Positions 18,037 to 26,737 of a stretch of DNA of 64,000 bases are shown here, piece by piece. Position 1 is the first letter of the stretch; every line of letters starts with the position of its first letter. Source of the DNA: Pradoshia eiseniae (GTDB taxonomy: Bacteria > Bacillota > Bacilli > Bacillales > Pradoshiaceae); contig NZ_PKOZ01000007.1 of the NCBI RefSeq assembly GCF_002946355.1, forward strand, positions 1-64,000. The letters run 5' to 3'. The position numbers and the translations under genes are program-made. Below the pieces are notes generated by a model. The model searched no databases. It was not told where the DNA came from and saw nothing but the letters and a program-made list of their open reading frames with translations.

Positions 18037-18066
18037 TAATTTGCCCAAGGCTGACTTTGTTATTCA
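18037..18066 (-). promoter_or_regulatory. Sigma-G-type promoter of sspE
   Basis: Minus strand TGAATA (18061-18066), 17-nt spacer, CAAATTA (18037-18043). The -35 is the sigma-G consensus; the -10 differs from CATACTA at two positions. It lies 22 nt upstream of the start codon. Confidence 0.7.
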
Positions 18067-18131
18067 AAACTTTTTATGATGATTAATCAGCTTTACGGAA
18101 AACTAACTATACAATAAAGGAGGACTCCACT

Positions 18132-18356
18132 ATGTATGTAGGACGAGATATGACAGCGCTATCAATGATTAAAAAGGAGGAGTGGAAAGATACGGAACTA
18201 GAGTATTTTCATCATTCCCTCATGCAGGTTATGCCTTACTTAAATGTCGAGGGTCATACGCTTCAACGTGAAATTGTGGAAGAAATTGAACGGCGCGGCG
18301 GATTAACTCGCTATGAGGCTGATTGGACTCATGGCACACGCATATCCTATGACTGA
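18132..18356 (+). CDS. yfhS: YfhS-like small protein
   Basis: 74 residues, the same length as B. subtilis YfhS, and found at the same place between mutY and sspE. It is hydrophilic with no signal or membrane segment. The N-terminus MYVGRDMTALSMIKKEEW and the helix LQREIVEEIERRGG are notable. AGGAGGA lies 9 nt before ATG. fabL, which lies beside yfhS in B. subtilis, is absent. The name rests mainly on position and length; function unknown. Confidence 0.6.
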   Translation: MYVGRDMTALSMIKKEEWKDTELEYFHHSLMQVMPYLNVEGHTLQREIVEEIERRGGLTRYEADWTHGTRISYD

Positions 18357-18393
18357 CGAAAAAAACAGTGGCGGTTAATCCGTCACTGTTTTC
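18357..18393. terminator. Bidirectional terminator between yfhS and mutY
   Basis: AAAAACAGTG (18361-18370) pairs with CACTGTTTT (18384-18392), with A and T runs on both flanks. It overlaps the last codons of mutY. Confidence 0.8.
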
Positions 18394-19465
18394 CGTTTAT
18401 TACATGCGCTTCATAAATTTTTTGGTGGGATACAGGCAGGGCATAATGCTGAAAGTCCTCATCCCTGACAAAGGCGATTTTACGATTCGTCTCGGTGAAT
18501 TGTTCAACATTCTCGACTTTGGCTTCATAAGCAGTGATTTCCCAAATGAGATGGGAAAAGACATGGCTGATTTTTCCGATTGGCCTTAGGTCTTCCAAAA
18601 CAATATGATTATCCCTTGCCATCACCTGCTTTAGTTTCTCTAAACTGTCAACTTCATAATTCGGGAATTCCCATAAACCGGCGAGCAGCCCAGACGAAGG
18701 TCTTTTTTGGATAACCATCCTCCCGCTCGGGTCCACAATAACAACTGCACTTAAATGCACCGTCTTCACTTTCTTAGCCTTCGTCTTAACAGGCAGTTCT
18801 TGCTGCAAACCTTTTTCAAATGCCTGGCAATGCTCTCTCACCGGGCAAAGCAGACAAGACGGTTTTGTCGGCGTGCATATCAATGCACCAAGCTCCATTA
18901 AAGCCTGATTAAATTCTGACGTATGATCATGGTCAATTAATTCGCGAACAGCCTGCTCAAATATTTTTCTTGTGGCAGGTTTGGCGATATCATCATAAAT
19001 TTCTAATATACGCGAAAGCACCCTCATGACATTCCCATCAACCGCAGGTTCCGGAAGTCCATAAGCAATACTTAAAATGGCCCCTGCCGTGTAAGGGCCG
19101 ACACCCTTCAAGCGGCTAATCTCTTCAGGTGTATTCGGAACGACTCCGCCATAGCTCTCTTTCACTTCTTTAACAGCGCTATGGAGATTTCGTACCCTTG
19201 AATAGTAACCAAGGCCCTCCCAAGCCTTGAGGATTCTCTCCTCATCTGCCTCAGCAAAATCCTCAATCGTCGGGAACCACTCCATAAATCGTTCGTAGTA
19301 AGGAATAACCGTATCTACACGCGTTTGCTGCAGCATGATTTCTGATACCCAGACCCTATAAGGATCTTTATTTAATCGCCATGGGAGTTCCCGCTGTTCT
19401 TCAATAAACCAATTGACTAAATCTTCTCTGAATTGCTCAATATTATTACTGGCTAACTTCTTCAC
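18383..19465 (-). CDS. mutY: A/G-specific adenine DNA glycosylase MutY
   Basis: 360 residues. The helix-hairpin-helix glycosylase part has catalytic E42 (WVSEIMLQQT), the hairpin LKGVGPYTAGAI and the catalytic aspartate D143 (PAVDGNVMRV). The 4Fe-4S cysteines C197, C204, C207 and C213 have C-x6-C-x2-C-x5-C spacing. A C-terminal NUDIX-like domain recognises 8-oxoguanine. The enzyme removes adenine mispaired with 8-oxoG. It corresponds to B. subtilis yfhQ. AGGAGG precedes ATG 19465. Confidence 0.95.
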   Translation of the reverse strand: MKKLASNNIEQFREDLVNWFIEEQRELPWRLNKDPYRVWVSEIMLQQTRVDTVIPYYERFMEWFPTIEDFAEADEERILKAWEGLGYYSRVRNLHSAVKEVKESYGGVVPNTPEEISRLKGVGPYTAGAILSIAYGLPEPAVDGNVMRVLSRILEIYDDIAKPATRKIFEQAVRELIDHDHTSEFNQALMELGALICTPTKPSCLLCPVREHCQAFEKGLQQELPVKTKAKKVKTVHLSAVVIVDPSGRMVIQKRPSSGLLAGLWEFPNYEVDSLEKLKQVMARDNHIVLEDLRPIGKISHVFSHLIWEITAYEAKVENVEQFTETNRKIAFVRDEDFQHYALPVSHQKIYEAHVINGKQ

Positions 19466-19649
19466 GTTTCCTCCTGGTTATGTTAAATATTCGGGTAAAA
19501 AGGGAATATAAACATAATAGAAATATACTTAGTAAGGTTAATTTCTACATTGTAAATCATCCATTTCGGTATGGAAAGTAATTAAATTATGGATAGTATA
19601 GACATATAGCCTTTCATCTTAGTCTGTTAGCGGCAAAGGAGGACTTCAT

Positions 19650-20630
19650 ATGGATACCGGTACACATCTCGTTATGGGCATTGCACTCGGCGGGCTCGCT
19701 ACATTAGATCCCCTCGTGGCAAATAGCTCATATACCGCGACTGCTGTTATGATTGGTACCGTGCTAGGTTCACAAGCACCTGATATCGACACTGTTTTGA
19801 AAATGCGCAATAATGCTGTTTATATAAGAAATCATCGGGGAATAACCCATTCCATTCCCTTTGTCTTATTGTGGCCGATTTTGATAACTGCAGCAGCCTC
19901 GTTTATTTTCCCAGAAGCGAATATGCTGCATACCTGGATCTGGACCTTTTTAGCCGTGTTCCTTCATGTATTCGTTGATATATTTAATGCATACGGAACC
20001 CAGGCTATCAGGCCATTATCCTCACGTTGGGTTGCACTCGGCATCATCAACACATTTGACCCATTTATCTTCGGGGTTCATATTGCCGGCTTAATCTTAT
20101 GGGCTTTCGGCCTCCCGCCTGGTCCGACTTTTATCATGGTGTATATTATTCTGATTGGGTATTATCTTGCCAGGATTCTCGAACATAGATCCATCAAAGC
20201 ACTCGTACGTGAAAAAATTCCTGATGCAAGACGGATTATCCTGTCACCAACCATGCGCTATCATAAATGGAAGATTGCTGTCACGACTGGTGATAAATAT
20301 TATGTTGCCATTGCCGATAACCGGGAAATCACCATCCTCGACACATTTGAGCGGCATCCATTGCCCGACAGCCCTGTCCTTGATGCAGCATTAAAGGATG
20401 TCAACCTATCGGCATTCGTCTCATTCTCTCCTGTTTATCGGTGGGAAATCAGCTATGAGCAAGAAATGTTCACAGTCCGCTTCATTGACCTCCGTTATCG
20501 GAGCAGAGGACGATATCCGTTCGTGGCAATCGTTCACCTAGATGATCAGTTAAATATCCTGAATTCGTTTACTGGTTGGGTATTTACCGAGGAAAAGCTT
20601 CAAAAGAAATTAAATGTCATCACTGGCTGA
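19650..20630 (+). CDS. yfhP: Membrane-bound metal-dependent hydrolase family protein YfhP
   Basis: 326 residues. An N-terminal DUF457-like membrane part (about 1-185) carries the conserved NHRGITHS motif and acidic residues (APDIDT). A soluble C-terminal domain of about 140 residues is rich in beta strands. It corresponds in length and place to B. subtilis YfhP, divergent from mutY. The family is annotated as metal-dependent hydrolases, without a proven substrate. The AAGGAGG ribosome site is clear. Confidence 0.85.
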   Translation: MDTGTHLVMGIALGGLATLDPLVANSSYTATAVMIGTVLGSQAPDIDTVLKMRNNAVYIRNHRGITHSIPFVLLWPILITAAASFIFPEANMLHTWIWTFLAVFLHVFVDIFNAYGTQAIRPLSSRWVALGIINTFDPFIFGVHIAGLILWAFGLPPGPTFIMVYIILIGYYLARILEHRSIKALVREKIPDARRIILSPTMRYHKWKIAVTTGDKYYVAIADNREITILDTFERHPLPDSPVLDAALKDVNLSAFVSFSPVYRWEISYEQEMFTVRFIDLRYRSRGRYPFVAIVHLDDQLNILNSFTGWVFTEEKLQKKLNVITG

Positions 20631-20668
20631 TGGGAAATATTCGCATGCCTATTTCAGTTAGCACTCCC

Positions 20669-20675
20669 CATACTA
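20669..20675 (+). promoter_or_regulatory. Sigma-G-like -10 element of sspK
   Basis: A perfect CATACTA lies 33 nt before the sspK ATG. The -35 region is poor: GCATG fits the core but is 3 nt too far away. A forespore promoter is expected for a SASP gene. Confidence 0.5.
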
Positions 20676-20708
20676 ATAGGGAATACAAGAAGAAAGGCAT
20701 GATACTTG

Positions 20709-20870
20709 ATGAGAAATAAAGAAACTGGATTCCCTTATCAGCATGACGATAAATTTAGAGCCGATGCCCCCCGGGCCAAATCCAAATACGCCTCAAAGCG
20801 TGCGGATGGGACAACTAACACGCATCCTCAGGAACGGATGCATGCCTCAAACCACCGGGATGAGGATTAG
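20709..20870 (+). CDS. sspK: Small acid-soluble spore protein K
   Basis: A 53-residue basic, hydrophilic protein starting [16 protein letters not shown], with the core [20 protein letters not shown] and QERMHAS, the pattern of SspK. SspK is a minor SASP made in the forespore and found in the mature spore. An in-frame TTG one codon upstream is an alternative start. In B. subtilis sspK lies between yfhJ and yfhP; here yfhI and yfhJ are missing and sspK directly precedes the convergent yfhH. Confidence 0.88.
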   Translation: MRNKETGFPYQHDDKFRADAPRAKSKYASKRADGTTNTHPQERMHASNHRDED

Positions 20871-20880
20871 ACTCAAAATA

Positions 20881-20910
20881 AAACCGCCCTGTACCTGGGC
20901 GGTTTCTTGT
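20881..20910. terminator. Terminator between sspK and yfhH
   Basis: AAACCGCCC (20881-20889) pairs with GGGCGGTTT (20897-20905); it can work in both directions. Confidence 0.8.
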
Positions 20911-20911
20911 T

Positions 20912-21229
20912 CTATTTGAGTGTTTGCAGTAAAGAAATCGGCAAGCCCTCTTCTTCCCCTTTATTTAAGCGAAATCCCCAGGCAAAGACACCCTTCAAAT
21001 ATTCAACCTTAAAATATTCGCCCGGAGCACCGTCAATCCCGTAAATTTCTCCTGGCTTAAATTCCTTCGGATCAAGCGAATAAGCCTTTGCCATTACCGC
21101 TCTGCGCTTATGAACGGCAAACTCATTTACCATTCCCAGCTGCTCTGCTTTCCTTGCCTTCTCATTTAAGTCTGCAATAGCCTGTCTCAATTCATGCTCT
21201 GTCATTTGACTAAATTTCTTTTCATCCAT
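20912..21229 (-). CDS. yfhH: DUF1811 protein YfhH
   Basis: 105 residues: an N-terminal helical hairpin (SQMTEHELRQAIADLNEKARKAEQ) and a C-terminal SH3-like beta part (FKPGEIYGIDG, GVFAWGFRL). This is the DUF1811 (YfhH) layout. It follows recX by 15 nt, as in B. subtilis, so they are likely co-transcribed. Function unknown. Confidence 0.82.
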   Translation of the reverse strand: MDEKKFSQMTEHELRQAIADLNEKARKAEQLGMVNEFAVHKRRAVMAKAYSLDPKEFKPGEIYGIDGAPGEYFKVEYLKGVFAWGFRLNKGEEEGLPISLLQTLK

Positions 21230-21244
21230 CCCTCATTGCCCCTC

Positions 21245-22075
21245 TCACAGTTCGTATTCTTGATTGTCAATTCTCTCTTTTCCTAACTCAACAAACTTAT
21301 TGATTAAGTCCATTTGAAACCCTTTACGGAATAAGGCAGTCTTCATCTTCTGCCCATACTCCCTATCATCAAGCCTTGCATATTTGCGGTGGAATTTCTG
21401 TCCTGCGAGCACTAGGCTATCCCATTCACTATCTTCATCCTCTGCCGCAAGCTCATCTGCCACGGAGGCTGCAAGCCCCATATCAAATCCTTTCCGAGTC
21501 AAAAAAAGCACAGCTTTTTGCTTAGCTTCCTTATATGAGCCCTTGCTTTTATTCAATGATTTTTGCGCCAAGGCTTGCGCATTCTCCCATTGAAGCTCAG
21601 CAGTGTATTGCTCGAGCGCTTCTTCCTGTATCTGGACGGAAATGCCTTTTTCACTTAGTTCCCTTTTAATGAGGCTTGGCCCCTTTTTCGAGACATTCAT
21701 TTGGGTCCTGACATAGGCTTTGGCATATTCCTCATCATTGACATATTTATATTCACGCAATTTATGCATGGCTTCATCAATTACGGCTTCTTCCCATTCC
21801 TTCTCTGCCAGGTAAGCGACAATCTCACTCTCTGACCTCATACGGTAAGACAGGTAATGAACAGCCGATTGGAAAGCCTTCTGAACATGGTCGCGATACT
21901 GGATTTCCATGATAGCAAGCTCATCAACCTCCATCCCCTTAGAAAGCCGCATGCGGACAAGGAGGTCTTCATCCACACTAAACCCATACTTTTCTGCTTT
22001 TCCCTCATCGAATAAGTAAATATTAAAGCGGTTTTTATTCCTCTTTTGCTGCTCAATCTTCAAGATAATCGGCAT
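21245..22075 (-). CDS. recX: RecA regulator RecX
   Basis: 276 residues in the long Bacillus form of RecX, with three-helix repeats. The motifs ALHKLREYKYVNDEEYA-like and RELSEKGIS are visible in the middle. RecX binds RecA filaments and modulates recombination. AGGAGGTGA precedes ATG 22075. It lies divergent from yfhE; the yfhF gene found between them in B. subtilis is absent. Confidence 0.9.
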   Translation of the reverse strand: MPIILKIEQQKRNKNRFNIYLFDEGKAEKYGFSVDEDLLVRMRLSKGMEVDELAIMEIQYRDHVQKAFQSAVHYLSYRMRSESEIVAYLAEKEWEEAVIDEAMHKLREYKYVNDEEYAKAYVRTQMNVSKKGPSLIKRELSEKGISVQIQEEALEQYTAELQWENAQALAQKSLNKSKGSYKEAKQKAVLFLTRKGFDMGLAASVADELAAEDEDSEWDSLVLAGQKFHRKYARLDDREYGQKMKTALFRKGFQMDLINKFVELGKERIDNQEYEL

Positions 22076-22205
22076 CTCTCTTCACCTCCTCCTTTAATGT
22101 AGCATAATGTGATTCATTCTTCCTATCTAAAGAAATATCCGGAGAATAATTCAGGTTTATTTTGGAAAGTCTAGTTATGTAAAATCTGTGCAGGAGGAAT
22201 GAAAA

Positions 22206-22334
22206 ATGGACAAGAAAAAACGTGATAACATGAAAAGTACTTTAAGCTCAACGCAACAAGTAATGTACCAGCGTGAATTCAAACGCGCCGACCGTGCTGG
22301 CGGCTTCAGCGGTCCAAAAGGCGTACGTCCGTAA
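22206..22334 (+). CDS. yfhE: YfhE family small protein
   Basis: A 42-residue peptide: MDKKKRDNMKSTLSSTQQ, then VMYQREFKRADRAGGFSGP and ending KGVRP. This is the YfhE family. It is basic and hydrophilic, function unknown. The ribosome site AGGAGG lies 7 nt upstream. It neighbours yfhD, as in B. subtilis. Confidence 0.8.
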   Translation: MDKKKRDNMKSTLSSTQQVMYQREFKRADRAGGFSGPKGVRP

Positions 22335-22419
22335 AATTCCCTGGAACTTATGAGGCTAACAGGCGGCCAATTGCACATACTATCCTTTGAGAACATTCTT
22401 CTTAGAGGAGGGAACTGCA

Positions 22420-22602
22420 ATGGGCAGGTATAATCACAACTTAGTTCACGCTAAATCCCGAAGCCTGACAGGTAACAAGCAAGGCCTATCAGATGGAATC
22501 GATGTAGAATTCTCAGAGGCGCTTGCTGATCACGATGACCTCGTGGCACAGGAGAGAGCTAAAGCCGCTGATGAGCGAGCTAAGGCTCGCGCCAGTAAAT
22601 AG
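22420..22602 (+). CDS. yfhD: YfhD family small protein
   Basis: 60 residues, hydrophilic. The N-terminal half is basic (MGRYNHNLVHAKSRSL) and the C-terminal half is acidic and helical (VEFSEALADHDDLVAQERAKAADERAKARA). Length, character and position beside yfhE fit YfhD. ATG 22420 follows GAGGAGG by 7 nt. A perfect sigma-G-type -10, CATACTA, lies at 22376-22382 but without a good -35, so forespore expression is only possible. A strong terminator follows. Confidence 0.72.
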   Translation: MGRYNHNLVHAKSRSLTGNKQGLSDGIDVEFSEALADHDDLVAQERAKAADERAKARASK

Positions 22603-22603
22603 T

Positions 22604-22649
22604 AAACGGCCCGCTAATCAGTTATCCCTGATTAGCGGGCCGTTTTCTT
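22604..22649. terminator. Bidirectional terminator after yfhD
   Basis: AAACGGCCCGCTAATCA (22604-22620) pairs with its inverse (22629-22646), ending TTTTCTT. It also serves the convergent lipoprotein gene. Confidence 0.9.
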
Positions 22650-22653
22650 ATTC

Positions 22654-23175
22654 TTAGGAGTTTACTTCAGCATTTAGATTAGGGTTTGAAAGATCGAGCT
22701 CTCCAAAGATGTCGTTGATCATTTTAGAGCCAAGATTGAATGATTCATTGGCTTCATCCATCGTTTCGGATGAATTTCCATCAAGAATTTCCGCCTTCTT
22801 GCTGTAAGACGTTTGGATTGCTTCAATCGCTACATTCAGGTTGTTTTTATAGTCACTTAATCCCTCTGGAACCTCTAACTCACCAAGAGCCTTTCCAGTT
22901 GCTTTTGCGGATTCAGAAGCAGCGTCTCTATCCTCATCAGTAAGCTTATCTGGCTCTTCAGATAGTTCATATGTATTCAATGCTCCATCATTCGCATTGA
23001 TTGTATTAGCTAATGAGAGATAGAAATCAAGCATATCGCTTTTAACATCCTCTTTTGTTTGGACTGAATCATTGCTCTTATCATCAGATGATTCCTCAGA
23101 TGAGGAAGAACAGCCCACTACAAGGATGAGAGCAAATGCCATTATCATACCTAGCCCTAAAAATTTGTTTTTCAT
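22654..23175 (-). CDS. Hypothetical acidic lipoprotein
   Basis: 173 residues. A lipoprotein signal (MKNKFLGLGMIMAFALILVV) ends in the lipobox VVGC, followed by a Ser/Asp/Glu-rich linker and a helical, acidic domain (about 45-173). It should be anchored on the outer face of the membrane. I do not recognise the domain; it resembles small helical Bacillus lipoproteins of unknown function. ATG 23175 has GGATGG 5 nt upstream; a longer reading frame upstream would remove the signal from the N-terminus. Monocistronic. Confidence 0.7.
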   Translation of the reverse strand: MKNKFLGLGMIMAFALILVVGCSSSSEESSDDKSNDSVQTKEDVKSDMLDFYLSLANTINANDGALNTYELSEEPDKLTDEDRDAASESAKATGKALGELEVPEGLSDYKNNLNVAIEAIQTSYSKKAEILDGNSSETMDEANESFNLGSKMINDIFGELDLSNPNLNAEVNS

Positions 23176-23377
23176 ACTTTCCATCCCTTTCCAAGGTTTT
23201 GATGCATTGTATATCATACAACTTTTTGAACTGTTCGTAAACATCTGAATAATTACAACAGTCCAATCTCTCTCAGTAATGGAAATGAATATGTTAATCT
23301 AGGCATTTTCGCATAAATATTGTACTATTAAATGCGAGATGAACCATTAATTACAAACAAGAGTCAGGAGAATGGAC

Positions 23378-24931
23378 ATGATATTATCAGTCAAGAATCT
23401 AAGTCATGGATTTGGTGATCGTGCCATCTTCAACGATGTATCGTTTCGTCTGTTAAAAGGGGAACATATCGGTCTCGTTGGAGCAAATGGCGAAGGCAAA
23501 TCCACCTTCATGAATATTGTTACCGGCCAATTGGAGCCTGATGAAGGAAAGGTTGAATGGAACAAGAAAGTCCGTACCGGCTACCTTGATCAGCATGCCG
23601 TTCTCGAAAAAGGCATGACTATACGTGATGTATTAAAAACAGCATTCCAATATTTATTCGATATCGAGCAAGAGATGAATGACATCTTCGCAAAAATGGG
23701 CGACGCATCCCCAGAGGAATTAGAAGCATTGCTTGAGGAATCAGGTGTTCTTCAAGATATCCTGACCAATAATGATTTCTATGTCATTGACGCAAAGGTA
23801 GAAGAAATCGCACGCGGTCTAGGACTTGATGAAATTGGGCTCGAGCGTGATGTTCAAGATTTGAGCGGCGGACAAAGAACCAAGGTACTGCTTGCGAAGC
23901 TGCTCTTAGAGAAGCCAGATATCCTCCTTTTGGATGAGCCGACAAACTATTTGGATGAGCAGCATATTGAATGGCTAAAGCGTTACTTGCAAAATTATGA
24001 GAATGCATTCATTCTCATCTCACATGATATCCCATTCCTCAATAGTGTTATCAATCTTGTCTACCATATGGAAAACCAAGAGCTGACACGCTATGTCGGA
24101 AACTACGATGACTTCATGAAGGTCTATGAGGTGAAAAAGCAACAGCTTGAAGCGGCCTATAAACGCCAGCAGCAAGAAATCAATGATCTGAAGGATTTCG
24201 TTGCCCGCAACAAAGCACGCGTATCTACACGTAATATGGCGATGTCCCGTCAGAAAAAGCTTGATAAGATGGAAGTCATAGAGCTTGCGAAGGAACGTCC
24301 AAAACCTGAGTTCCATTTCCGCGAAGCCCGCACATCAGGCAAGCTAATCTTTGAGACGAAGGATTTAGTCATCGGCTATAATGAACCATTGTCAAGACCA
24401 CTTAATCTTCGGATGGAGCGCGGTCAGAAGGTAGCCTTCACAGGAGCAAACGGAATCGGGAAAACAACTCTTCTTCGCAGCATCCTCGGAGAATTGAAGC
24501 CAATTTCCGGACAGGTTGAGCTTGGGGAGCACTTGTATATCGGCTATTTCGAGCAGGAAGTCAAAAATCCATCGACCAATACATGCATCGAGGAAATTTG
24601 GCAGGAGTTCCCCTCTTATAACCAAGCCGAAATCCGCGCGGCTCTCGCGAAATGCGGTTTGACGACAAAGCATATTGAGAGCAGGGTTGATGTTTTAAGC
24701 GGCGGTGAAAAAGCGAAGGTACGACTTTGCAAGCTTATCAACCGTGAAAACAATCTGCTTGTACTCGATGAGCCAACTAACCATCTTGATGTCGATGCGA
24801 AGGAAGAATTAAAACGTGCATTAAAGGCGTTTAAGGGAAGCATTCTTCTTATCAGCCATGAGCCTGATTTCTATCAGGATATCGCAACAGATGTATGGAA
24901 TTGTGAAACATGGACAACAAAGGTGTTCTAA
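23378..24931 (+). CDS. yfmM: ABC-F family ATPase (YfmM type)
   Basis: 517 residues and two ABC domains without membrane segments, joined by the P-site tRNA interaction linker (about 235-315, rich in Lys, Gln and Glu). Walker A motifs are GANGEGKST and GANGIGKTT, signatures are LSGGQRTK and LSGGEKAK. The sequence follows B. subtilis YfmM (518 residues) almost throughout. ABC-F proteins act on the ribosome in translation rescue or antibiotic protection; a specific role for YfmM is not proven. ATG 23378 has AGGAG 7 nt upstream; the ATG two codons earlier is too close. Confidence 0.9.
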   Translation: MILSVKNLSHGFGDRAIFNDVSFRLLKGEHIGLVGANGEGKSTFMNIVTGQLEPDEGKVEWNKKVRTGYLDQHAVLEKGMTIRDVLKTAFQYLFDIEQEMNDIFAKMGDASPEELEALLEESGVLQDILTNNDFYVIDAKVEEIARGLGLDEIGLERDVQDLSGGQRTKVLLAKLLLEKPDILLLDEPTNYLDEQHIEWLKRYLQNYENAFILISHDIPFLNSVINLVYHMENQELTRYVGNYDDFMKVYEVKKQQLEAAYKRQQQEINDLKDFVARNKARVSTRNMAMSRQKKLDKMEVIELAKERPKPEFHFREARTSGKLIFETKDLVIGYNEPLSRPLNLRMERGQKVAFTGANGIGKTTLLRSILGELKPISGQVELGEHLYIGYFEQEVKNPSTNTCIEEIWQEFPSYNQAEIRAALAKCGLTTKHIESRVDVLSGGEKAKVRLCKLINRENNLLVLDEPTNHLDVDAKEELKRALKAFKGSILLISHEPDFYQDIATDVWNCETWTTKVF

Positions 24932-24936
24932 TCATG

Positions 24937-24977
24937 AAAAAAACCCTGCAGCCGGAGAAGGCTGCAGGGTTTTTATT
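24937..24977. terminator. Bidirectional terminator between yfmM and adhB
   Basis: AAACCCTGCAGCC (24941-24953) pairs with GGCTGCAGGGTTT (24960-24972), with A and T runs on the two sides. Confidence 0.9.
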
Positions 24978-26116
24978 TACGGCTTTAAGATGACCTTCGT
25001 GCAATCATCTTCATGCTCATTGAACAAGGAGTAAGCCTTTGCGGCTTCAGTAAGCGGCATCTTATGTGTGATGATCTCTCTCGGGTCAATCTTCCCTTCC
25101 TCAATCATCTTATATAGACGAGGCATATAGTGGATAACAGGTGCTTGTCCTGTTTTGATTGTGACATTGCGAGAGAAGAATTTCTCAAGCGGGAACATAT
25201 TATAGGTCATGCCGTAAACGCCAGTCAGCTGAACGGTGCCGAATTTTCGGACAGCATCTGTCGCAATTTTAATCGCACTCAAGGTTCCGCCTTGAAGCAT
25301 TAACTTTTGTTCAATCTTTTCAATGGCTGACTTCTTCCCGTCCATTCCGACACAATCAATAACTGCATCAGCTCCGCCATTCGTTAAATCTTTTAGATAG
25401 CTGCCGGTATCATTGTAATCCATCAAATTAACGGTTTCTACCTTGTTGATTTTTTCAGCTTGCTTCAAGCGATAATCCAAATAATCAACCGCAATTACAC
25501 GCTTGGCACCAGCCAGCCAGGCGAATTTCTGGGTCATCAATCCGATGGGACCGCATCCAAGGACAACGACCGTATCATCGGGCTTAACGCCGGCATGCTC
25601 GACACTCCATAAAGCGGTTGGCAGCACGTCTGACATAAACAAGACCTGTTCATCCTCAAGCTCGGAGGATTCCGGGATGACAAATGGCATGAAATTTGCA
25701 AAAGGAACACGCAAATATTCAGCTTGTCCGCCAGGATGATTCCCATACCGCTCCGTATAACCGAAATATCCGCCAGTATCCTGATGAGGATTGGATTCCG
25801 AATGATCACATTGGCTTTCCATTTCATTTTGGCAATAGAAGCATTGACCGCAGGAAACATTAAATGGAATGACGACTCTGTCTCCCTTTTTCACCTTCGT
25901 GACTTCTGGTCCTACTTCTTCCACAATGCCCATTGGTTCATGACCAATTACATAACCTTTGCTGATTGGCATATTCCCTTGATAAATATGCAAGTCTGAT
26001 CCGCATATCGCTGTAGAAGTAATTTTGACAATAATATCATCATTTTTTTGCAATTTAGGATCTTCTACTTCTTTTACCTGAATATCCTTTGCTCCTTGAT
26101 ACGTTACAGCCCGCAT
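24977..26116 (-). CDS. adhB: Zinc-dependent alcohol dehydrogenase AdhB
   Basis: 379 residues of the medium-chain dehydrogenase family, very like B. subtilis AdhB (378 residues). Catalytic zinc ligands are C38 and H59-E60 (GHEPMG). The structural zinc lobe is C89, C92, C95 and C103. The nucleotide-binding motif is VLGCGPIGLM. It belongs to the formaldehyde-dehydrogenase-like group, but substrate and need for a thiol cofactor are not known. AGGAGG precedes ATG. The 160 bp upstream of the gene hold a small palindrome (ATAGGCGCCTAT) but no clear promoter. Confidence 0.88.
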   Translation of the reverse strand: MRAVTYQGAKDIQVKEVEDPKLQKNDDIIVKITSTAICGSDLHIYQGNMPISKGYVIGHEPMGIVEEVGPEVTKVKKGDRVVIPFNVSCGQCFYCQNEMESQCDHSESNPHQDTGGYFGYTERYGNHPGGQAEYLRVPFANFMPFVIPESSELEDEQVLFMSDVLPTALWSVEHAGVKPDDTVVVLGCGPIGLMTQKFAWLAGAKRVIAVDYLDYRLKQAEKINKVETVNLMDYNDTGSYLKDLTNGGADAVIDCVGMDGKKSAIEKIEQKLMLQGGTLSAIKIATDAVRKFGTVQLTGVYGMTYNMFPLEKFFSRNVTIKTGQAPVIHYMPRLYKMIEEGKIDPREIITHKMPLTEAAKAYSLFNEHEDDCTKVILKP

Positions 26117-26277
26117 TTTTCAGCCTCCTATAAATTAGGTTCTTATTCCTTATTCCCAAACAGATAGGCGCCTATGCCAAATAAGCAAAAAATGTAAAAT
26201 AAAAAAATATAGGCGGACACATATCCAGTATAGGGATTCTATCCTGATCAATTGCGCCGCCTTCACTCTTTTCCTTA

Positions 26278-26712
26278 TCACTTATTCTTAATCCATAGAT
26301 ACAGAAACCATACAGCGTGCTGCTGCTCATCCTTGGCGGCACGTGTGAAGACTTGCTTAACAGCAGTATTCGTTGACTGATCAGCAATCGTTAAATACCG
26401 ATCCACTGTGTTCTGTTCATCAATCAATGCGGCCTCAAGGCCTAGCTCATAAGCATCTGGGCATTCCTCAATCAGCTCAGGTTTAGGTTCGCGACCGTAA
26501 ATACCGGAATAAAGCTTTACGAGCTCAGTAAAGTGCTTAATTTCATCTTTACGAATTTCAAGGATTCTCTCTCTTTCTTGTTCATTCGGCGCCATTCTCG
26601 CAAGCTTCTCATAACATTTGATGGCAGTATACTCTCCATCGATAGACTGTTTTATTTGCTTGATCAACTGATCGACCGCATTTTGCTGCTCTCTCGAATA
26701 GTAGTTATACAT
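26278..26712 (-). CDS. Ferritin-like diiron protein (YhjR-like)
   Basis: 144 residues predicted as a four-helix bundle. Two iron-binding ExxH units are visible, KDEIKH and KDEQQHA, together with the helix glutamates in DGEYTAIKCYEKL and DEQNTVDRYL, so the diiron ligand set is complete. Length and pattern resemble B. subtilis YhjR, a ferritin-like protein linked to sporulation. A sigma-K-type promoter upstream supports late mother-cell expression. AGGAGGGG lies 5 nt before ATG. The iron-related role is inference. Confidence 0.75.
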   Translation of the reverse strand: MYNYYSREQQNAVDQLIKQIKQSIDGEYTAIKCYEKLARMAPNEQERERILEIRKDEIKHFTELVKLYSGIYGREPKPELIEECPDAYELGLEAALIDEQNTVDRYLTIADQSTNTAVKQVFTRAAKDEQQHAVWFLYLWIKNK

Positions 26713-26737
26713 TCGTTCCCCTCCTCACGTCTTCACA

